Shown here piece after piece: positions 36,270-44,851 of a DNA stretch of 64,000 nucleotides. The stretch comes from Brachyspira hampsonii (GTDB lineage: Bacteria; Spirochaetota; Brachyspiria; Brachyspirales; Brachyspiraceae): assembly GCF_001746205.1 (NCBI RefSeq), contig NZ_MDCO01000009.1, forward strand, positions 124,001 to 188,000, in the 5' to 3' direction. Within the stretch, counting starts at the first letter, position 1, and each line of letters begins with the position of its first letter. The notes below the pieces were generated by a model. The model saw nothing but the letters and a program-made list of their open reading frames with translations, made no database searches and was not told the DNA's origin. A program made the translations under genes and the position numbers.

Positions 36270-37019
36270 ATGGACTTAAATCTTAAAAATAAAACAGCTA
36301 TAATAACAGGTTCAAGCAGAGGAATAGGTAAAAAAATAGCAGAAACTCTAGCAAAAGAAGGAGTTAATGTTGTCATTACTGCTACAAACTTTGATAAAGC
36401 CTCTCAAGTAGCCGATGAAATAAAATCATCTTTCAATGTAGAGACTTTAGCAATTGCACACGATGCAAAATCCAGCGAATCATGTAAAGATGTGATCGCT
36501 AAAACAATAGAAAAGTTTGGATCTATCGATATACTTGTAAATAATGCCGGAATCACTAAAGATATGTTGGTGCTTCAAATGGACGATAATGCTTGGAATG
36601 ATGTAATATCTACAAATCTTTCAGGTACTTTCTATATGTCAAGAGAAACTGCTAAAAATATGCTTAGAGCTAGAAAAGGCAAAATAATAAATATATCCAG
36701 CGTTATAGGAAAAATGGGAAATGCCGGACAGGTTAATTATTCTGCTGCTAAAGCTGGAATCATAGGAATGACAAAATCTATGGCTAAAGAATTTGCCCCT
36801 AGAAATATATGCGTAAATGCTATAGCTCCGGGATTCATACAAACAGATATGACAGGAGTTTTACCAGAAGATACTGTAAAAGGTATTATGAGTATTACAC
36901 CATTAAAAAGATTAGGTACTCCTGAAGATGTAGCTAATTTGGTATTATTTTTAGCTTCTGATATGAGCAGTTATATTACAGGAGAAGTCATAGCAGTTGA
37001 CGGCGGTATGTCAATGTAA
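36270..37019 (+). CDS. fabG: 3-oxoacyl-ACP reductase
   Basis: 249 residues from the ATG at 36270, which has AAAAAGGG ahead; an in-frame ATG at 36210 would put a long non-conserved extension on a short-chain dehydrogenase. It reduces 3-oxoacyl-ACP with NADPH in fatty-acid elongation. The cofactor motif TGSSRGIG (about 13-20), NNAG segment, catalytic Ser in NISS, and the Tyr-x3-Lys pair in NYSAAKAG are all present. It is followed at short distance by acpP and fabF, so it is part of the fatty-acid cluster under the TTGACA/TTTAAT promoter. Confidence 0.95.
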   Translation: MDLNLKNKTAIITGSSRGIGKKIAETLAKEGVNVVITATNFDKASQVADEIKSSFNVETLAIAHDAKSSESCKDVIAKTIEKFGSIDILVNNAGITKDMLVLQMDDNAWNDVISTNLSGTFYMSRETAKNMLRARKGKIINISSVIGKMGNAGQVNYSAAKAGIIGMTKSMAKEFAPRNICVNAIAPGFIQTDMTGVLPEDTVKGIMSITPLKRLGTPEDVANLVLFLASDMSSYITGEVIAVDGGMSM

Positions 37020-37108
37020 AATCAATAAAATTATAAAGCTTATAATGTGCTTATATGCACTTTATTAAAAAAATAATAAATAAATATAAATAACTAAGGA
37101 GATTAAAA

Positions 37109-37345
37109 ATGGCATTAATCGATGAAATTAAAGATGTTGTTGCTAATCAATTAAACATCTCAGACAAAAGTAAAATCACTGATACAGCTTCTTTCGTAGA
37201 TGATTTAAACGCTGATTCGCTTGATTTAGTAGAATTAATCATGGAATTAGAAAAACGTTATGAAATCAAAATTCCTCAAGAAGATCAAGAAAAAATTAAA
37301 AATGTAGCTGATGCTGCTAAATACATTGAAGAACATAAAAAATAA
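37109..37345 (+). CDS. acpP: acyl carrier protein
   Basis: 78 residues, acidic, the standard length. Ser37 in the DSL motif (LNADSLDLVELIMELE) carries the 4'-phosphopantetheine arm that holds the growing acyl chain in the cytoplasm. A strong AAGGAG precedes the ATG, consistent with high expression. It lies 89 bp after fabG and is followed by a perfect terminator hairpin. That 89-bp gap holds only a weak imperfect hairpin (about 37040-37072). Confidence 0.97.
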   Translation: MALIDEIKDVVANQLNISDKSKITDTASFVDDLNADSLDLVELIMELEKRYEIKIPQEDQEKIKNVADAAKYIEEHKK

Positions 37346-37356
37346 TTATACCATTT

Positions 37357-37399
37357 AATTTCCCGTAAATAGAATCATATCTTTTACGGGAAATTTTTT
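37357..37399 (+). terminator. acpP terminator
   Basis: Perfect 13-bp stem AATTTCCCGTAAA (37357-37369) with its complement (37383-37395), then a T-run. It sits between acpP and fabF, so fabF transcription either reads through or starts from a separate promoter. Confidence 0.9.
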
Positions 37400-37430
37400 G
37401 ATATAGTTCAAAATCATAGGAGTTTTATAT

Positions 37431-38684
37431 ATGAGTGAACGCAGAGTTGTAATTACAGGACTCGGTATAGTAAGTTCTCTTGGAAATGATGTAAAAACAT
37501 TTTGGGATAACTTGCTTAATGGTGTTTCTGGAATAAAAACATTAAGTAAATATTTTGATCCTGAAAAAGAACAGCTTATTACCAAAATCGGTGCTGAAGC
37601 TTTACCATTAGAAGGTGATTATTATTCTGATAAAAAAATGTTAAGAAGACTAGACCCTTTTATTAATTTTGGAATATATGCCGCTCATCATGCATTTAAG
37701 CAGGCTGGTATAGAACCTAAAACAGGATTTGATCCTTTAAGAGCCGGATGTGTTCTTGGCAGCGGTATTGGCGGTATGACTACTCTTTTATCTAACCATC
37801 AAGTTTTACTTAATGACGGACCTAGCAGAGTATCGCCTTTTTTTGTACCTATGCAAATAATCAATATGACACCGGGTTTAATATCTATGGAATATGGTAT
37901 GAACGGACCTAATTACAGTACAGTTACTGCTTGTGCTTCTTCAAATCATTCTATAGGTTTAGGCTACAAACATATTAAAGATAATGAAGCTGATATTATG
38001 GTAGTTGGAGGTTCTGAAGCTACTATTAATCCTCTTACTATAGCTGGTTTTAATAATGCCAGAGCTTTATCTACTAGAAATGATGAGCCTTCAAAAGCAT
38101 CAAGACCTTTCGATAAGGGAAGAGATGGTTTTGTTATAGCTGAGGGTGCCGGTATATTAATACTTGAAGAGTATGAACATGCCAAAAAAAGAAATGCTAA
38201 TATAATTGCTGAAGTTTGCGGTTATGGATTTACTGCTGATGCTAATCATATCACTGCTCCTTTAGAAGACGGTGCTATGGGAGCAAGAGCTATGTCTTTA
38301 GCTATTGAAAGTGCTAAAATCTCACCTGATAAAATCAGCTATGTTAATACTCATGGTACTTCTACTCCTGTCGGAGATATTGCTGAGATTAAAGCTATTA
38401 AAAAGGCTTTAGGCGAAGATCATGCTAAAAAAATAAAAATTAACTCTACAAAATCTATGACAGGTCATGCTTTAGGAGCTGCAGGCGGTATAGAAGCTAT
38501 TGCTACTATTATGAGTATGATTGATGGTAAGGTACACCCTACTATTAATGTAGAAGATCAAGACCCAGAATGCGATTTAGATGTTGTTGCTAATACTGCT
38601 CAGGATTACAAAATAGAATATGCTATAAGTAATTCTTTCGGTTTCGGCGGACATAATGCTTCTATAGTATTCAAAAAAATATAA
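37431..38684 (+). CDS. fabF: 3-oxoacyl-ACP synthase II
   Basis: 417 residues, the usual length. It condenses acyl-ACP with malonyl-ACP. The nucleophile Cys168 lies in TACASSNHSIG, and the two active-site histidines lie in NTHGTSTPVGD and SMTGHALGAAGG, giving the Cys-His-His triad of KAS I/II enzymes. The position after acpP and fabG is classical. A GGAG site precedes the ATG, and a terminator with two G-T pairs follows. Confidence 0.96.
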   Translation: MSERRVVITGLGIVSSLGNDVKTFWDNLLNGVSGIKTLSKYFDPEKEQLITKIGAEALPLEGDYYSDKKMLRRLDPFINFGIYAAHHAFKQAGIEPKTGFDPLRAGCVLGSGIGGMTTLLSNHQVLLNDGPSRVSPFFVPMQIINMTPGLISMEYGMNGPNYSTVTACASSNHSIGLGYKHIKDNEADIMVVGGSEATINPLTIAGFNNARALSTRNDEPSKASRPFDKGRDGFVIAEGAGILILEEYEHAKKRNANIIAEVCGYGFTADANHITAPLEDGAMGARAMSLAIESAKISPDKISYVNTHGTSTPVGDIAEIKAIKKALGEDHAKKIKINSTKSMTGHALGAAGGIEAIATIMSMIDGKVHPTINVEDQDPECDLDVVANTAQDYKIEYAISNSFGFGGHNASIVFKKI

Positions 38685-38705
38685 TAAAAAATTATAAAAA
38701 TAATA

Positions 38706-38737
38706 AGTTCTGTTTTTTATGAAACAGGGCTTTTTTA
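38706..38737 (+). terminator. fabF terminator
   Basis: Stem AGTTCTGTTT (38706-38715) with AAACAGGGCT (38722-38731; two G-T pairs), followed by six T residues. Confidence 0.8.
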
Positions 38738-38822
38738 TTTGTGAAATAAATTTCACTTATATTACAATTTAATTTATATACCAATATTAATATGGAATAA
38801 GACTACAAAATATAATATTAAT

Positions 38823-38858
38823 AAAAAGCCATGCTTCAAATAGAAACATGGCTTTTCA
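38823..38858 (-). terminator. terminator of the YczE-type/MarR operon
   Basis: On the minus strand, AAAAGCCATG with CATGGCTTTT, followed by a T/A run; it lies about 30 bp past the stop of the membrane protein gene. Confidence 0.85.
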
Positions 38859-38886
38859 TCTAAACTAAATAAATATTTATTATTAT

Positions 38887-39549
38887 TTATTCATTAAGTA
38901 AATATTTGTTCTCTAAAAGTTTTAAAGGCTTGCTCAAATGTTTTGCTATAAATCCTACTAAAATTGCTGCTATTATAGTACCTTCCCTAACCCCTTCTAA
39001 ATGACCTAAAAATACCAAAACTGTTACTAAAGAAATCAATACTAATACAACATCAAACATAATTTTTGTATTGCCGAATTTTAAAGGAAAAACTTTACAT
39101 ATAGCAAGTACAACACCTTCACCCGGAGTAGTTACAAGTTTTGCCATAATTTCTATGCTCACTCCTACTCCTACCAAAATTATTCCAATAAAACATAATA
39201 TCCATTGCTGAAAATAATTACTGTATGTTATATCTTTTATTAAAGAACCGCTTATATCTATCATTATACCAAACAAAACAAGTGCTGGTACTTGAAAAAG
39301 CTGAAATGGATTATACTTTTTTCTAAGAAGCAATATTTGTGTTAGTATAAATACAAGATTAATAATAATTGTAGTTTCTCCTACAGAAAGCCCTGATATA
39401 CAGCTTGTAACATAAGGTACGCTTGAAATAGGGGAAGTACCAAGCGATGCCTTAATAGAAAAGGCTATACCCAAAGACATAATATAAAGTCCTATTAAAA
39501 GTATTATAGTTCTTTCTATAATATGCTTTTCTAAAATTTTCTTAAACAT
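38887..39549 (-). CDS. YczE/YitT-type membrane protein
   Basis: 220 residues with five or six membrane helices, starting with the conserved LIGLYIMSLGIAFSIKASLGTSPISS region (helix 1 and the Gly/Ser/Pro loop) of the YczE/YyaS-type DUF6198 family. The MAKLVTTPGEGVV segment (about 132-144) also fits the family. Its transported substrate is unknown. It starts three bases after the MarR stop codon, so it is co-transcribed with and presumably controlled by that regulator, an arrangement also common for exporters. Confidence 0.8.
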   Translation of the reverse strand: MFKKILEKHIIERTIILLIGLYIMSLGIAFSIKASLGTSPISSVPYVTSCISGLSVGETTIIINLVFILTQILLLRKKYNPFQLFQVPALVLFGIMIDISGSLIKDITYSNYFQQWILCFIGIILVGVGVSIEIMAKLVTTPGEGVVLAICKVFPLKFGNTKIMFDVVLVLISLVTVLVFLGHLEGVREGTIIAAILVGFIAKHLSKPLKLLENKYLLNE

Positions 39550-39552
39550 AAA

Positions 39553-39969
39553 TTAAACTCCTTTTAATGAATTACACATCTCAATCAATAGTTTTTTTAA
39601 TTTTTCTTTATCTTTTTCTGATAATTTATCAGTAGCTATATTCTCAGCATCTTCAAATATTTTTTCCATCTTCTTTGAAACCTCTATCCCCTTTTCTGTC
39701 AAAGATACATAAAGAGAGCGTCTGTTTCCTTCTCTTTGCCTCCTCTCTATAAGACCAGATTTCTCCATACCAAGCAGTATGCTCCCTACTGTTGCCTGCT
39801 CTATTTCGAGATAGCTGGCTATAGTCTTTTGATCAGCCTCTTCAAATCTAGATAAAAAATATAATATTTTAGGCTGCCCTGATGTAAGCCCTATCTTATT
39901 TGCCTCGTACATTACCTTACGGGCAAACATAGAATTGGCTTTCATTAATAAATAATGCAGATTCTCCAA
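39553..39969 (-). CDS. MarR-family transcriptional regulator
   Basis: 138 residues. The winged-helix core is clear: a TSGQPKILYFLSR helix, the recognition helix ASYLEIEQATVGSILLGMEKSGLIERRQ and the wing with REGNRRSLYVSLTEKG (about 80-96). The listed start is a TTG with AAGGA ten bases before; the ATG at 39945 would have no well-spaced site. It represses or derepresses in response to a small ligand, probably acting on its own operon: a perfect 9-4-9 inverted repeat overlaps its own -10 box. Divergent from trxA. Confidence 0.87.
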   Translation of the reverse strand: MENLHYLLMKANSMFARKVMYEANKIGLTSGQPKILYFLSRFEEADQKTIASYLEIEQATVGSILLGMEKSGLIERRQREGNRRSLYVSLTEKGIEVSKKMEKIFEDAENIATDKLSEKDKEKLKKLLIEMCNSLKGV

Positions 39970-39970
39970 T

Positions 39971-40000
39971 AGTAAGTATCCTTATAGTAAGTATTCTTAT
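39971..40000. repeat. 15-bp tandem duplication in the marR leader
   Basis: AGTAAGTATCCTTAT (39971-39985) is followed directly by AGTAAGTATTCTTAT (39986-40000), one base different. The first copy contains, on the minus strand, the AAGGA presumed to be the MarR ribosome binding site. Confidence 0.75.
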
Positions 40001-40019
40001 AATAAGATAGCTTATTATA
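39998..40019. promoter_or_regulatory. candidate MarR operator
   Basis: Perfect inverted repeat TATAATAAG-ATAG-CTTATTATA. On the minus strand its right arm contains the TATAAT -10 box of the marR promoter, so a bound repressor would block its own gene. Confidence 0.65.
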
Positions 40020-40041
40020 CACAAAAATATAAATAAGTCAA
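40014..40041 (-). promoter_or_regulatory. marR promoter
   Basis: On the minus strand, TTGACT (40041-40036), 16-bp spacer, TATAAT (40019-40014), the latter inside the operator. Confidence 0.7.
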
Positions 40042-40088
40042 GCAATATATACACCATATAGGTATATTCAAAAAAATAAAAAAAGGTA

Positions 40089-40116
40089 TTGACTTTTAAT
40101 AAAGTTAGAGTATACT
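40089..40116 (+). promoter_or_regulatory. trxA promoter
   Basis: TTGACT (40089-40094), 16-bp spacer, TATACT (40111-40116), 39 bp before the trxA start, which has GAGGGG ahead of it. Confidence 0.75.
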
Positions 40117-40155
40117 AATTAAACAAATTATAAATATAAGCGAGGGGAAATAAAT

Positions 40156-40473
40156 ATGTCAGTACAAGAATTAAAAACAGATAATTTTGAAGCAGCTATA
40201 TCTGGAGATAAAGCAATATTAGTTGATTTTTTCGCTGAATGGTGCGGACCTTGTAAAATGCAGACTCCTGTATTACATAAAGTAGCAGATCAATATTCTG
40301 ATAAAATGAATTTCGGAGCTGTTGATGTTGATGCTGCTGAAGAAGTTGCTGCTAAATACGGAGTTCAGTCTATACCTACTCTAATGGTATTCAAAGGCGG
40401 AGAAGTTATTAAAAGAGCTGAAGGAATGAAAAATGAAGCTCAATTAAAAGATTGGTTAAAAGAATATCTATAA
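40156..40473 (+). CDS. trxA: thioredoxin
   Basis: 105 residues, the standard length of thioredoxin 1. The redox motif WCGPC (Cys30 and Cys33) and the cis-proline segment SIPTLMVF are present. It reduces protein disulfides in the cytoplasm, here without a thioredoxin reductase gene nearby. It is monocistronic with a clear promoter and terminator. Confidence 0.97.
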   Translation: MSVQELKTDNFEAAISGDKAILVDFFAEWCGPCKMQTPVLHKVADQYSDKMNFGAVDVDAAEEVAAKYGVQSIPTLMVFKGGEVIKRAEGMKNEAQLKDWLKEYL

Positions 40474-40488
40474 GAAAATATTTTATTT

Positions 40489-40524
40489 TTAGCCTAATTT
40501 TATTAAAAATTAGGCTTTTATTTA
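40489..40524 (+). terminator. trxA terminator
   Basis: Stem AGCCTAATTT (40491-40500) with AAATTAGGCT (40507-40516), followed by a T-rich run. Confidence 0.88.
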
Positions 40525-40577
40525 TTATAAATTGATATATAATTCTCAATTATATTATAAAATTTAAGGTATAATAT

Positions 40578-42155
40578 ATGCTTAATACTAATAATAAATT
40601 GATAGAAAATATATCAAATGAATTTAATATAGAAAATAATGAATCTGAAAGCATCATTCAAAAATTATTCTCAAAAATAACATCATCTATTTTAAATGGA
40701 AATAGATTTTATATTTATAAGCTTGGAATTTTAAGTTTAGATGAAAATAATAACATTATATTAGATAATGAAGATGAAAATTTTGATGAATCATTGGAAT
40801 CTTTAAACGTTACAAATAATAATATAAAAAATATTTTTTTGGAAAAATCTATATATAAAAGCATATTCAAAAATATAGCTGATATATCAAAAGAAGAAGA
40901 TGTATATATAAAAGACTTCGGAACTTTTTCAAATAAAAACTTTGAAGCTGATAACTATTTAAAAAATAAAATAAAAGAATTGCATAGTAATGAAATAGCA
41001 GAAGACATATTAGATGAATTAGATAGCCAAATAAAAAATAAAAAACTAAGTTATAACAATGATGATAATGAAATTGAAGAAATTATTGAAATTACAGACG
41101 AAAATAAGTATGAGGAAAATAAAGACGAAGAAAATAAATCTATAGATAACAATATTGTGGGAAATATATGGAAAAATTATAATTCTATAGATTTAAATAG
41201 TATGATAAAAAAGCTAAATGAAGAAAAAGAAAACAATAATGATTTATCCGATAATAATAAAGATGATTATCCCGAAATGAAAGAATATTCTAAAGAAGAA
41301 CTGCTTGATATTAATCATTTTGATAAAGAGGATTTAGAGTACAATGATGATAATACAAATAGTAAATACTATAGAGAAGAAAATAACTTATTAGAAGTAA
41401 ATATACAAAAGGAATTATTAAATAATAAAGAAATACCAAACACTAATATTAAAAAAACAGGAAATAAAACTATGAATAAAAATAATTTTAAAATAAACAA
41501 AATGCTGCTTGTAGGTATAATGAGAGTAATACTCATTATCATAATAATATTTATACTTGGTATAGCATCATCAATATATTTCAGCAGCAATAAAGTAATA
41601 TCTGATAATAGTATAGAAAATAGAAAACTTTATGATATAGTTAATGAATATTTTAATGAAATAGATTCTGCCAACTTAACATATATCACATCAAAAGATA
41701 TGTATTATTGGGATATAGCAAAAACTTTATACGGAGATGCCACATATTGGCCTTTAATATATGCTTACAATAATGATAAATTCAAAATAAGCAATGTTAT
41801 AAGAAAAGGAAGCACTATATCGTATAGAAATATTCCAGATTTTTATTCTATAAAAGATATAAAATACTTAAATAATACATTATCAAAGTCCTATATATAT
41901 GTTTATCCTGTACTAACAAATGACAATAAATATAATCATGCATTATGGGCATTAAAATTATCAGCATATTATGATTTGAATGTATTTAAAAACAATTCAA
42001 ATATTATACCAAAAGATATATATACAGAAATATTAAATAATAACAATACAATAAGCACCACATATAATGATCTTATTAAATATGGTCAATTAAATGAAAA
42101 TATAGTTTTATCTATTTTTGATATTATAAAGGAATCATTAGGAATAAAAAAATGA
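40578..42155 (+). CDS. HU-like domain, transmembrane helix and LysM-type domain fusion
   Basis: 525 residues. The N-terminal 100 residues look like two halves of an HU/IHF-type DNA-binding domain (SIIQKLFSKITSSILNGNRFYIYKLGILSL, and near 105 a VYIKDFGTFSNKNF strand pair). A long acidic, disordered linker follows, then one membrane helix at about 309-336, then an extracytoplasmic LysM-like domain at about 372-425 (MYYWDIAKTLYGDATYWPLIYAYNNDK, KGSTISYRNIP). If right, one protein could contact DNA inside and peptidoglycan outside. The stop codon overlaps the ATG of nnr by four bases. Confidence 0.7.
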   Translation: MLNTNNKLIENISNEFNIENNESESIIQKLFSKITSSILNGNRFYIYKLGILSLDENNNIILDNEDENFDESLESLNVTNNNIKNIFLEKSIYKSIFKNIADISKEEDVYIKDFGTFSNKNFEADNYLKNKIKELHSNEIAEDILDELDSQIKNKKLSYNNDDNEIEEIIEITDENKYEENKDEENKSIDNNIVGNIWKNYNSIDLNSMIKKLNEEKENNNDLSDNNKDDYPEMKEYSKEELLDINHFDKEDLEYNDDNTNSKYYREENNLLEVNIQKELLNNKEIPNTNIKKTGNKTMNKNNFKINKMLLVGIMRVILIIIIIFILGIASSIYFSSNKVISDNSIENRKLYDIVNEYFNEIDSANLTYITSKDMYYWDIAKTLYGDATYWPLIYAYNNDKFKISNVIRKGSTISYRNIPDFYSIKDIKYLNNTLSKSYIYVYPVLTNDNKYNHALWALKLSAYYDLNVFKNNSNIIPKDIYTEILNNNNTISTTYNDLIKYGQLNENIVLSIFDIIKESLGIKK

Positions 42156-43693
42156 AAGTTGTAACTACAGAAGATCTAATTAATATAGACAAAAAAACAA
42201 TAGAAAAAATACCTTCCATACTTCTTATGGAGCATGTAGCCAGCGAAATATTTTATTTACTTGTAAAAAGACATAGAAAATTATTATATCAAAAGACAGT
42301 TTATATTTTCTCATCTGTAGGAGGAAACGGAGGAGATGGGCTTGCAATAGCTAGGTATTTAATAAAAAATGGATATGAGGTTAAGATATATATCACAGGA
42401 AATCTTGACAGAGTTAATAAAGATACATATTCCAATTTTAATATATTAAAATCTATGAATATAGATATTAATTACTTAGGAAGCGAAGAAGATGTAATAT
42501 CAGCCGCTGAAAATATAGAAAGAAAATCTATAGTATTGGATTCATTATTCGGCACAGGCGGAAACAGACCATTGGAAGGAATACAAAAAACACTTATAGA
42601 TAGTTTAAATAAATTAGATGTTCTTAGAATAGCAATAGATATACCTTCAGGATTAGCCTCAAAAATAAATGACTATGACAATGTACATGTTTGTTTTAAA
42701 GCACATGAAACTTACACAATATGTTTTGCTAAAGATATATTCTTTTTATACAGAACTAGAGAATATATAGGAAAATTATTCATAATAAAATCAATATTCC
42801 CTAATGAAATACTAAATAATTGGGGATATAAGGCTAAATTAATAGATTATAATGAGAAAATACATATAAATAGAAACTCACTATACAGCAAGAGAGAACA
42901 GGGAATGCTTGCTATAGTAGCAGGAAGCAATAATTATATAGGAGCTGCTGTTTTAGCTGTAAATGCCGCTTATAGATTAGGGGTAGGATATATACGGATG
43001 TATGTACCTAAAGGTATAGTTAAAAATATAAGAGATGCTGTAATACCATCTATGCCCGAAATTGTTATTATAGGAGTTGGAGAAGAAAATCAGCAATTCT
43101 TCACAGAAAATGATATTGAAATAGTAAATGATATAAATAAAAGCGATGCTTGTATAATAGGTTCCGGCATAGGCAGAGATATGTCCACAGAAATTTTTGT
43201 AAACAGCATATTAAAGCAAATAAATATACCTACTGTCATAGATGCCGATGCTTTATATTTAATGTTTGAAAGCACTCTTAATGAACTTAAAAATAATTTT
43301 ATAATCACGCCTCATATATATGAATTTGAAAAACTTACACAAATAAATCATATAGAAGCATTAGAAAATCCATATCAGGCATTACTTAGATATAGACAAA
43401 AAACAAATGCTTCAATAGTATTAAAAGATGCCGTAAGTTTCCTAATGTATGAAAATGATATATATATAAATTATAATCCTAGAGAATCTATGGGAAAAGC
43501 TGGTATGGGAGATGTTTTTGCAGGATTTATAGGAGCTTTGCTTGCCAGAAGATTAAATATACTAGATGCTTCAAAATTGGCATTGATAATACAGGCTAAA
43601 TCTTTTAATATACTATCAAAAAAATTCGGAAATGACTATATTCAGCCTAAAGATTTAGCAGATATTTCATATAAAATACTAAAAAGGATATAA
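42152..43693 (+). CDS. nnr: bifunctional NAD(P)H-hydrate epimerase/dehydratase
   Basis: 513 residues, a fusion of the two repair enzymes. The YjeF N-terminal epimerase part (1-215) has GGNGGDG (57-63). The C-terminal dehydratase part (about 228-513) has the nucleotide-binding GKAGMGD (about 448-454) and the Gly-rich AGSNNYIGAA. It restores damaged, hydrated NAD(P)H, with ADP or ATP as cofactor, in the cytoplasm. Its ATG overlaps the stop of the LysM-fusion gene by four bases, and the next gene starts five bases after, so they form one operon. Confidence 0.92.
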   Translation: MKVVTTEDLINIDKKTIEKIPSILLMEHVASEIFYLLVKRHRKLLYQKTVYIFSSVGGNGGDGLAIARYLIKNGYEVKIYITGNLDRVNKDTYSNFNILKSMNIDINYLGSEEDVISAAENIERKSIVLDSLFGTGGNRPLEGIQKTLIDSLNKLDVLRIAIDIPSGLASKINDYDNVHVCFKAHETYTICFAKDIFFLYRTREYIGKLFIIKSIFPNEILNNWGYKAKLIDYNEKIHINRNSLYSKREQGMLAIVAGSNNYIGAAVLAVNAAYRLGVGYIRMYVPKGIVKNIRDAVIPSMPEIVIIGVGEENQQFFTENDIEIVNDINKSDACIIGSGIGRDMSTEIFVNSILKQINIPTVIDADALYLMFESTLNELKNNFIITPHIYEFEKLTQINHIEALENPYQALLRYRQKTNASIVLKDAVSFLMYENDIYINYNPRESMGKAGMGDVFAGFIGALLARRLNILDASKLALIIQAKSFNILSKKFGNDYIQPKDLADISYKILKRI

Positions 43694-43697
43694 AATT

Positions 43698-44249
43698 TTG
43701 CCTAGAGAAGTTTACGACCCTAAACAAAAAGAATTAGAATTCTATGCTAAAAGAGATATAAAACATCCCGCTCCTAAAAGAGAAGTAAGCATATTTGCAA
43801 GAAGATGGTTTATGTTTTTATACGGTACCTTTCTAACATTAGCAGTGATTGGTATGCTTTTGTATAAAAAAGGTTTCTTTAATAATATACCATTATTTGA
43901 AGCTTTAAAGCCTAAAACTGATGTAATAGTAAAAATTAATAAAGCACAATATGTTAATGATGCTATAGTAACAACCATAGAACTTGAAAATTCTAATTAT
44001 ACTAATTCTGAAAGCATAGAAATACTGAGAGCTTCTTTTTCATTGTATAAATATAGAAAATTAATATTTTCAAGTGATCGTTCTTTTAATAATATAAGAT
44101 TCCCTGTAGGTCAAAGAATAGGATTTAATCTGAACTTTGATAAAAATTATTGGAAAGAAGCAAATAAACTAGAAATAATACTTCAATTTGATAATAATCT
44201 AATCAAAACCAATAGTATAAATACTAGAAAGATAAAAATAAATCAGTAA
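43698..44249 (+). CDS. single-pass membrane protein of unknown function
   Basis: 183 residues from a TTG start with AAGGAT about eight bases before. A basic N-terminal region (RDIKHPAPKREVSIFARRW) precedes one membrane helix (about 36-56, then RKSGFF-like loop), and the rest is an extracytoplasmic beta-strand-rich domain. I recognise no named family. It is the last gene of the LysM-fusion/nnr operon. Confidence 0.65.
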   Translation: MPREVYDPKQKELEFYAKRDIKHPAPKREVSIFARRWFMFLYGTFLTLAVIGMLLYKKGFFNNIPLFEALKPKTDVIVKINKAQYVNDAIVTTIELENSNYTNSESIEILRASFSLYKYRKLIFSSDRSFNNIRFPVGQRIGFNLNFDKNYWKEANKLEIILQFDNNLIKTNSINTRKIKINQ

Positions 44250-44286
44250 ACTACAAATTATTAAAAATTACTTTTAATAAAATTAA

Positions 44287-44637
44287 TTATTGATTAGAAA
44301 GAGTATTTGTATTTTCCATAGTTGGAGCAGCATTAGTAGGTGCTGTTAATGGAGCTGCAGTATTTGCTGTATTATTAGCAGGAGTATTTGCAACATTTTC
44401 AAAAGCAGTTTTCTGAGTGCTTATAGCAACAGATATGAGTAAAGCTCCTACTATAAATATAGTAGAAAGAAAAGTAGTAGCCTTACTTAAAGCATTTCCT
44501 CTTTGGCTTCCCAAAACATTAGCCTGAGCACTTGAAAATAAACCTTCAGCTTTACCGCCTTGTATAATGATTATCAATATTAATAGTACACATATTATAG
44601 AATAAACTATGATTCCTAAAGTTAGTAAAGCGTTCAT
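44287..44637 (-). CDS. secG: protein translocase subunit SecG
   Basis: 116 residues. Two membrane helices flank the conserved loop IQGGKAEGLFSSAQANVLGSQRGNALSKATTF (about 24-55), the family signature. The C-terminal 40 residues are Ala/Thr/Asn-rich and probably disordered. SecG helps SecYE translocate proteins across the inner membrane. Minus strand, convergent with the membrane protein gene, with AAGGA before the ATG. Confidence 0.93.
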   Translation of the reverse strand: MNALLTLGIIVYSIICVLLILIIIIQGGKAEGLFSSAQANVLGSQRGNALSKATTFLSTIFIVGALLISVAISTQKTAFENVANTPANNTANTAAPLTAPTNAAPTMENTNTLSNQ

Positions 44638-44833
44638 ATATATTTTTCCTTAAAATTAATTTCTTATATCATAAAGACTATTTTGTTGCTGAAAATTATA
44701 TCATTATAAAAAATATTTTTCAAGCATAAAACTATTAATTTTATTGCAGAAATATGGTATTATGTAAATAAAAAAATATTTTTATTAGTAAATTTAAATT
44801 TTTTCCGTTAATACTAATAAGGACTATAATATA

Positions 44834-44851
44834 ATGGCAGGTACTTTATAA
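44834..44851 (+). CDS. five-codon upstream frame (MAGTL)
   Basis: ATG-GCA-GGT-ACT-TTA-TAA at 44834, with AAGGA about nine bases before, ends in a TAA whose last A is the A of the ATG of the following 515-residue gene. It may be a coupling leader frame, or the A of the main gene start could simply be shared by chance. Confidence 0.3.
   Translation: MAGTL

Noticed and set aside
37040-37072. Terminator between fabG and acpP
   Set aside because: The hairpin (ATGTGC/GCACTT-type) has a mismatch and weak T-run, and the genes look co-transcribed; listed only as a note under acpP.
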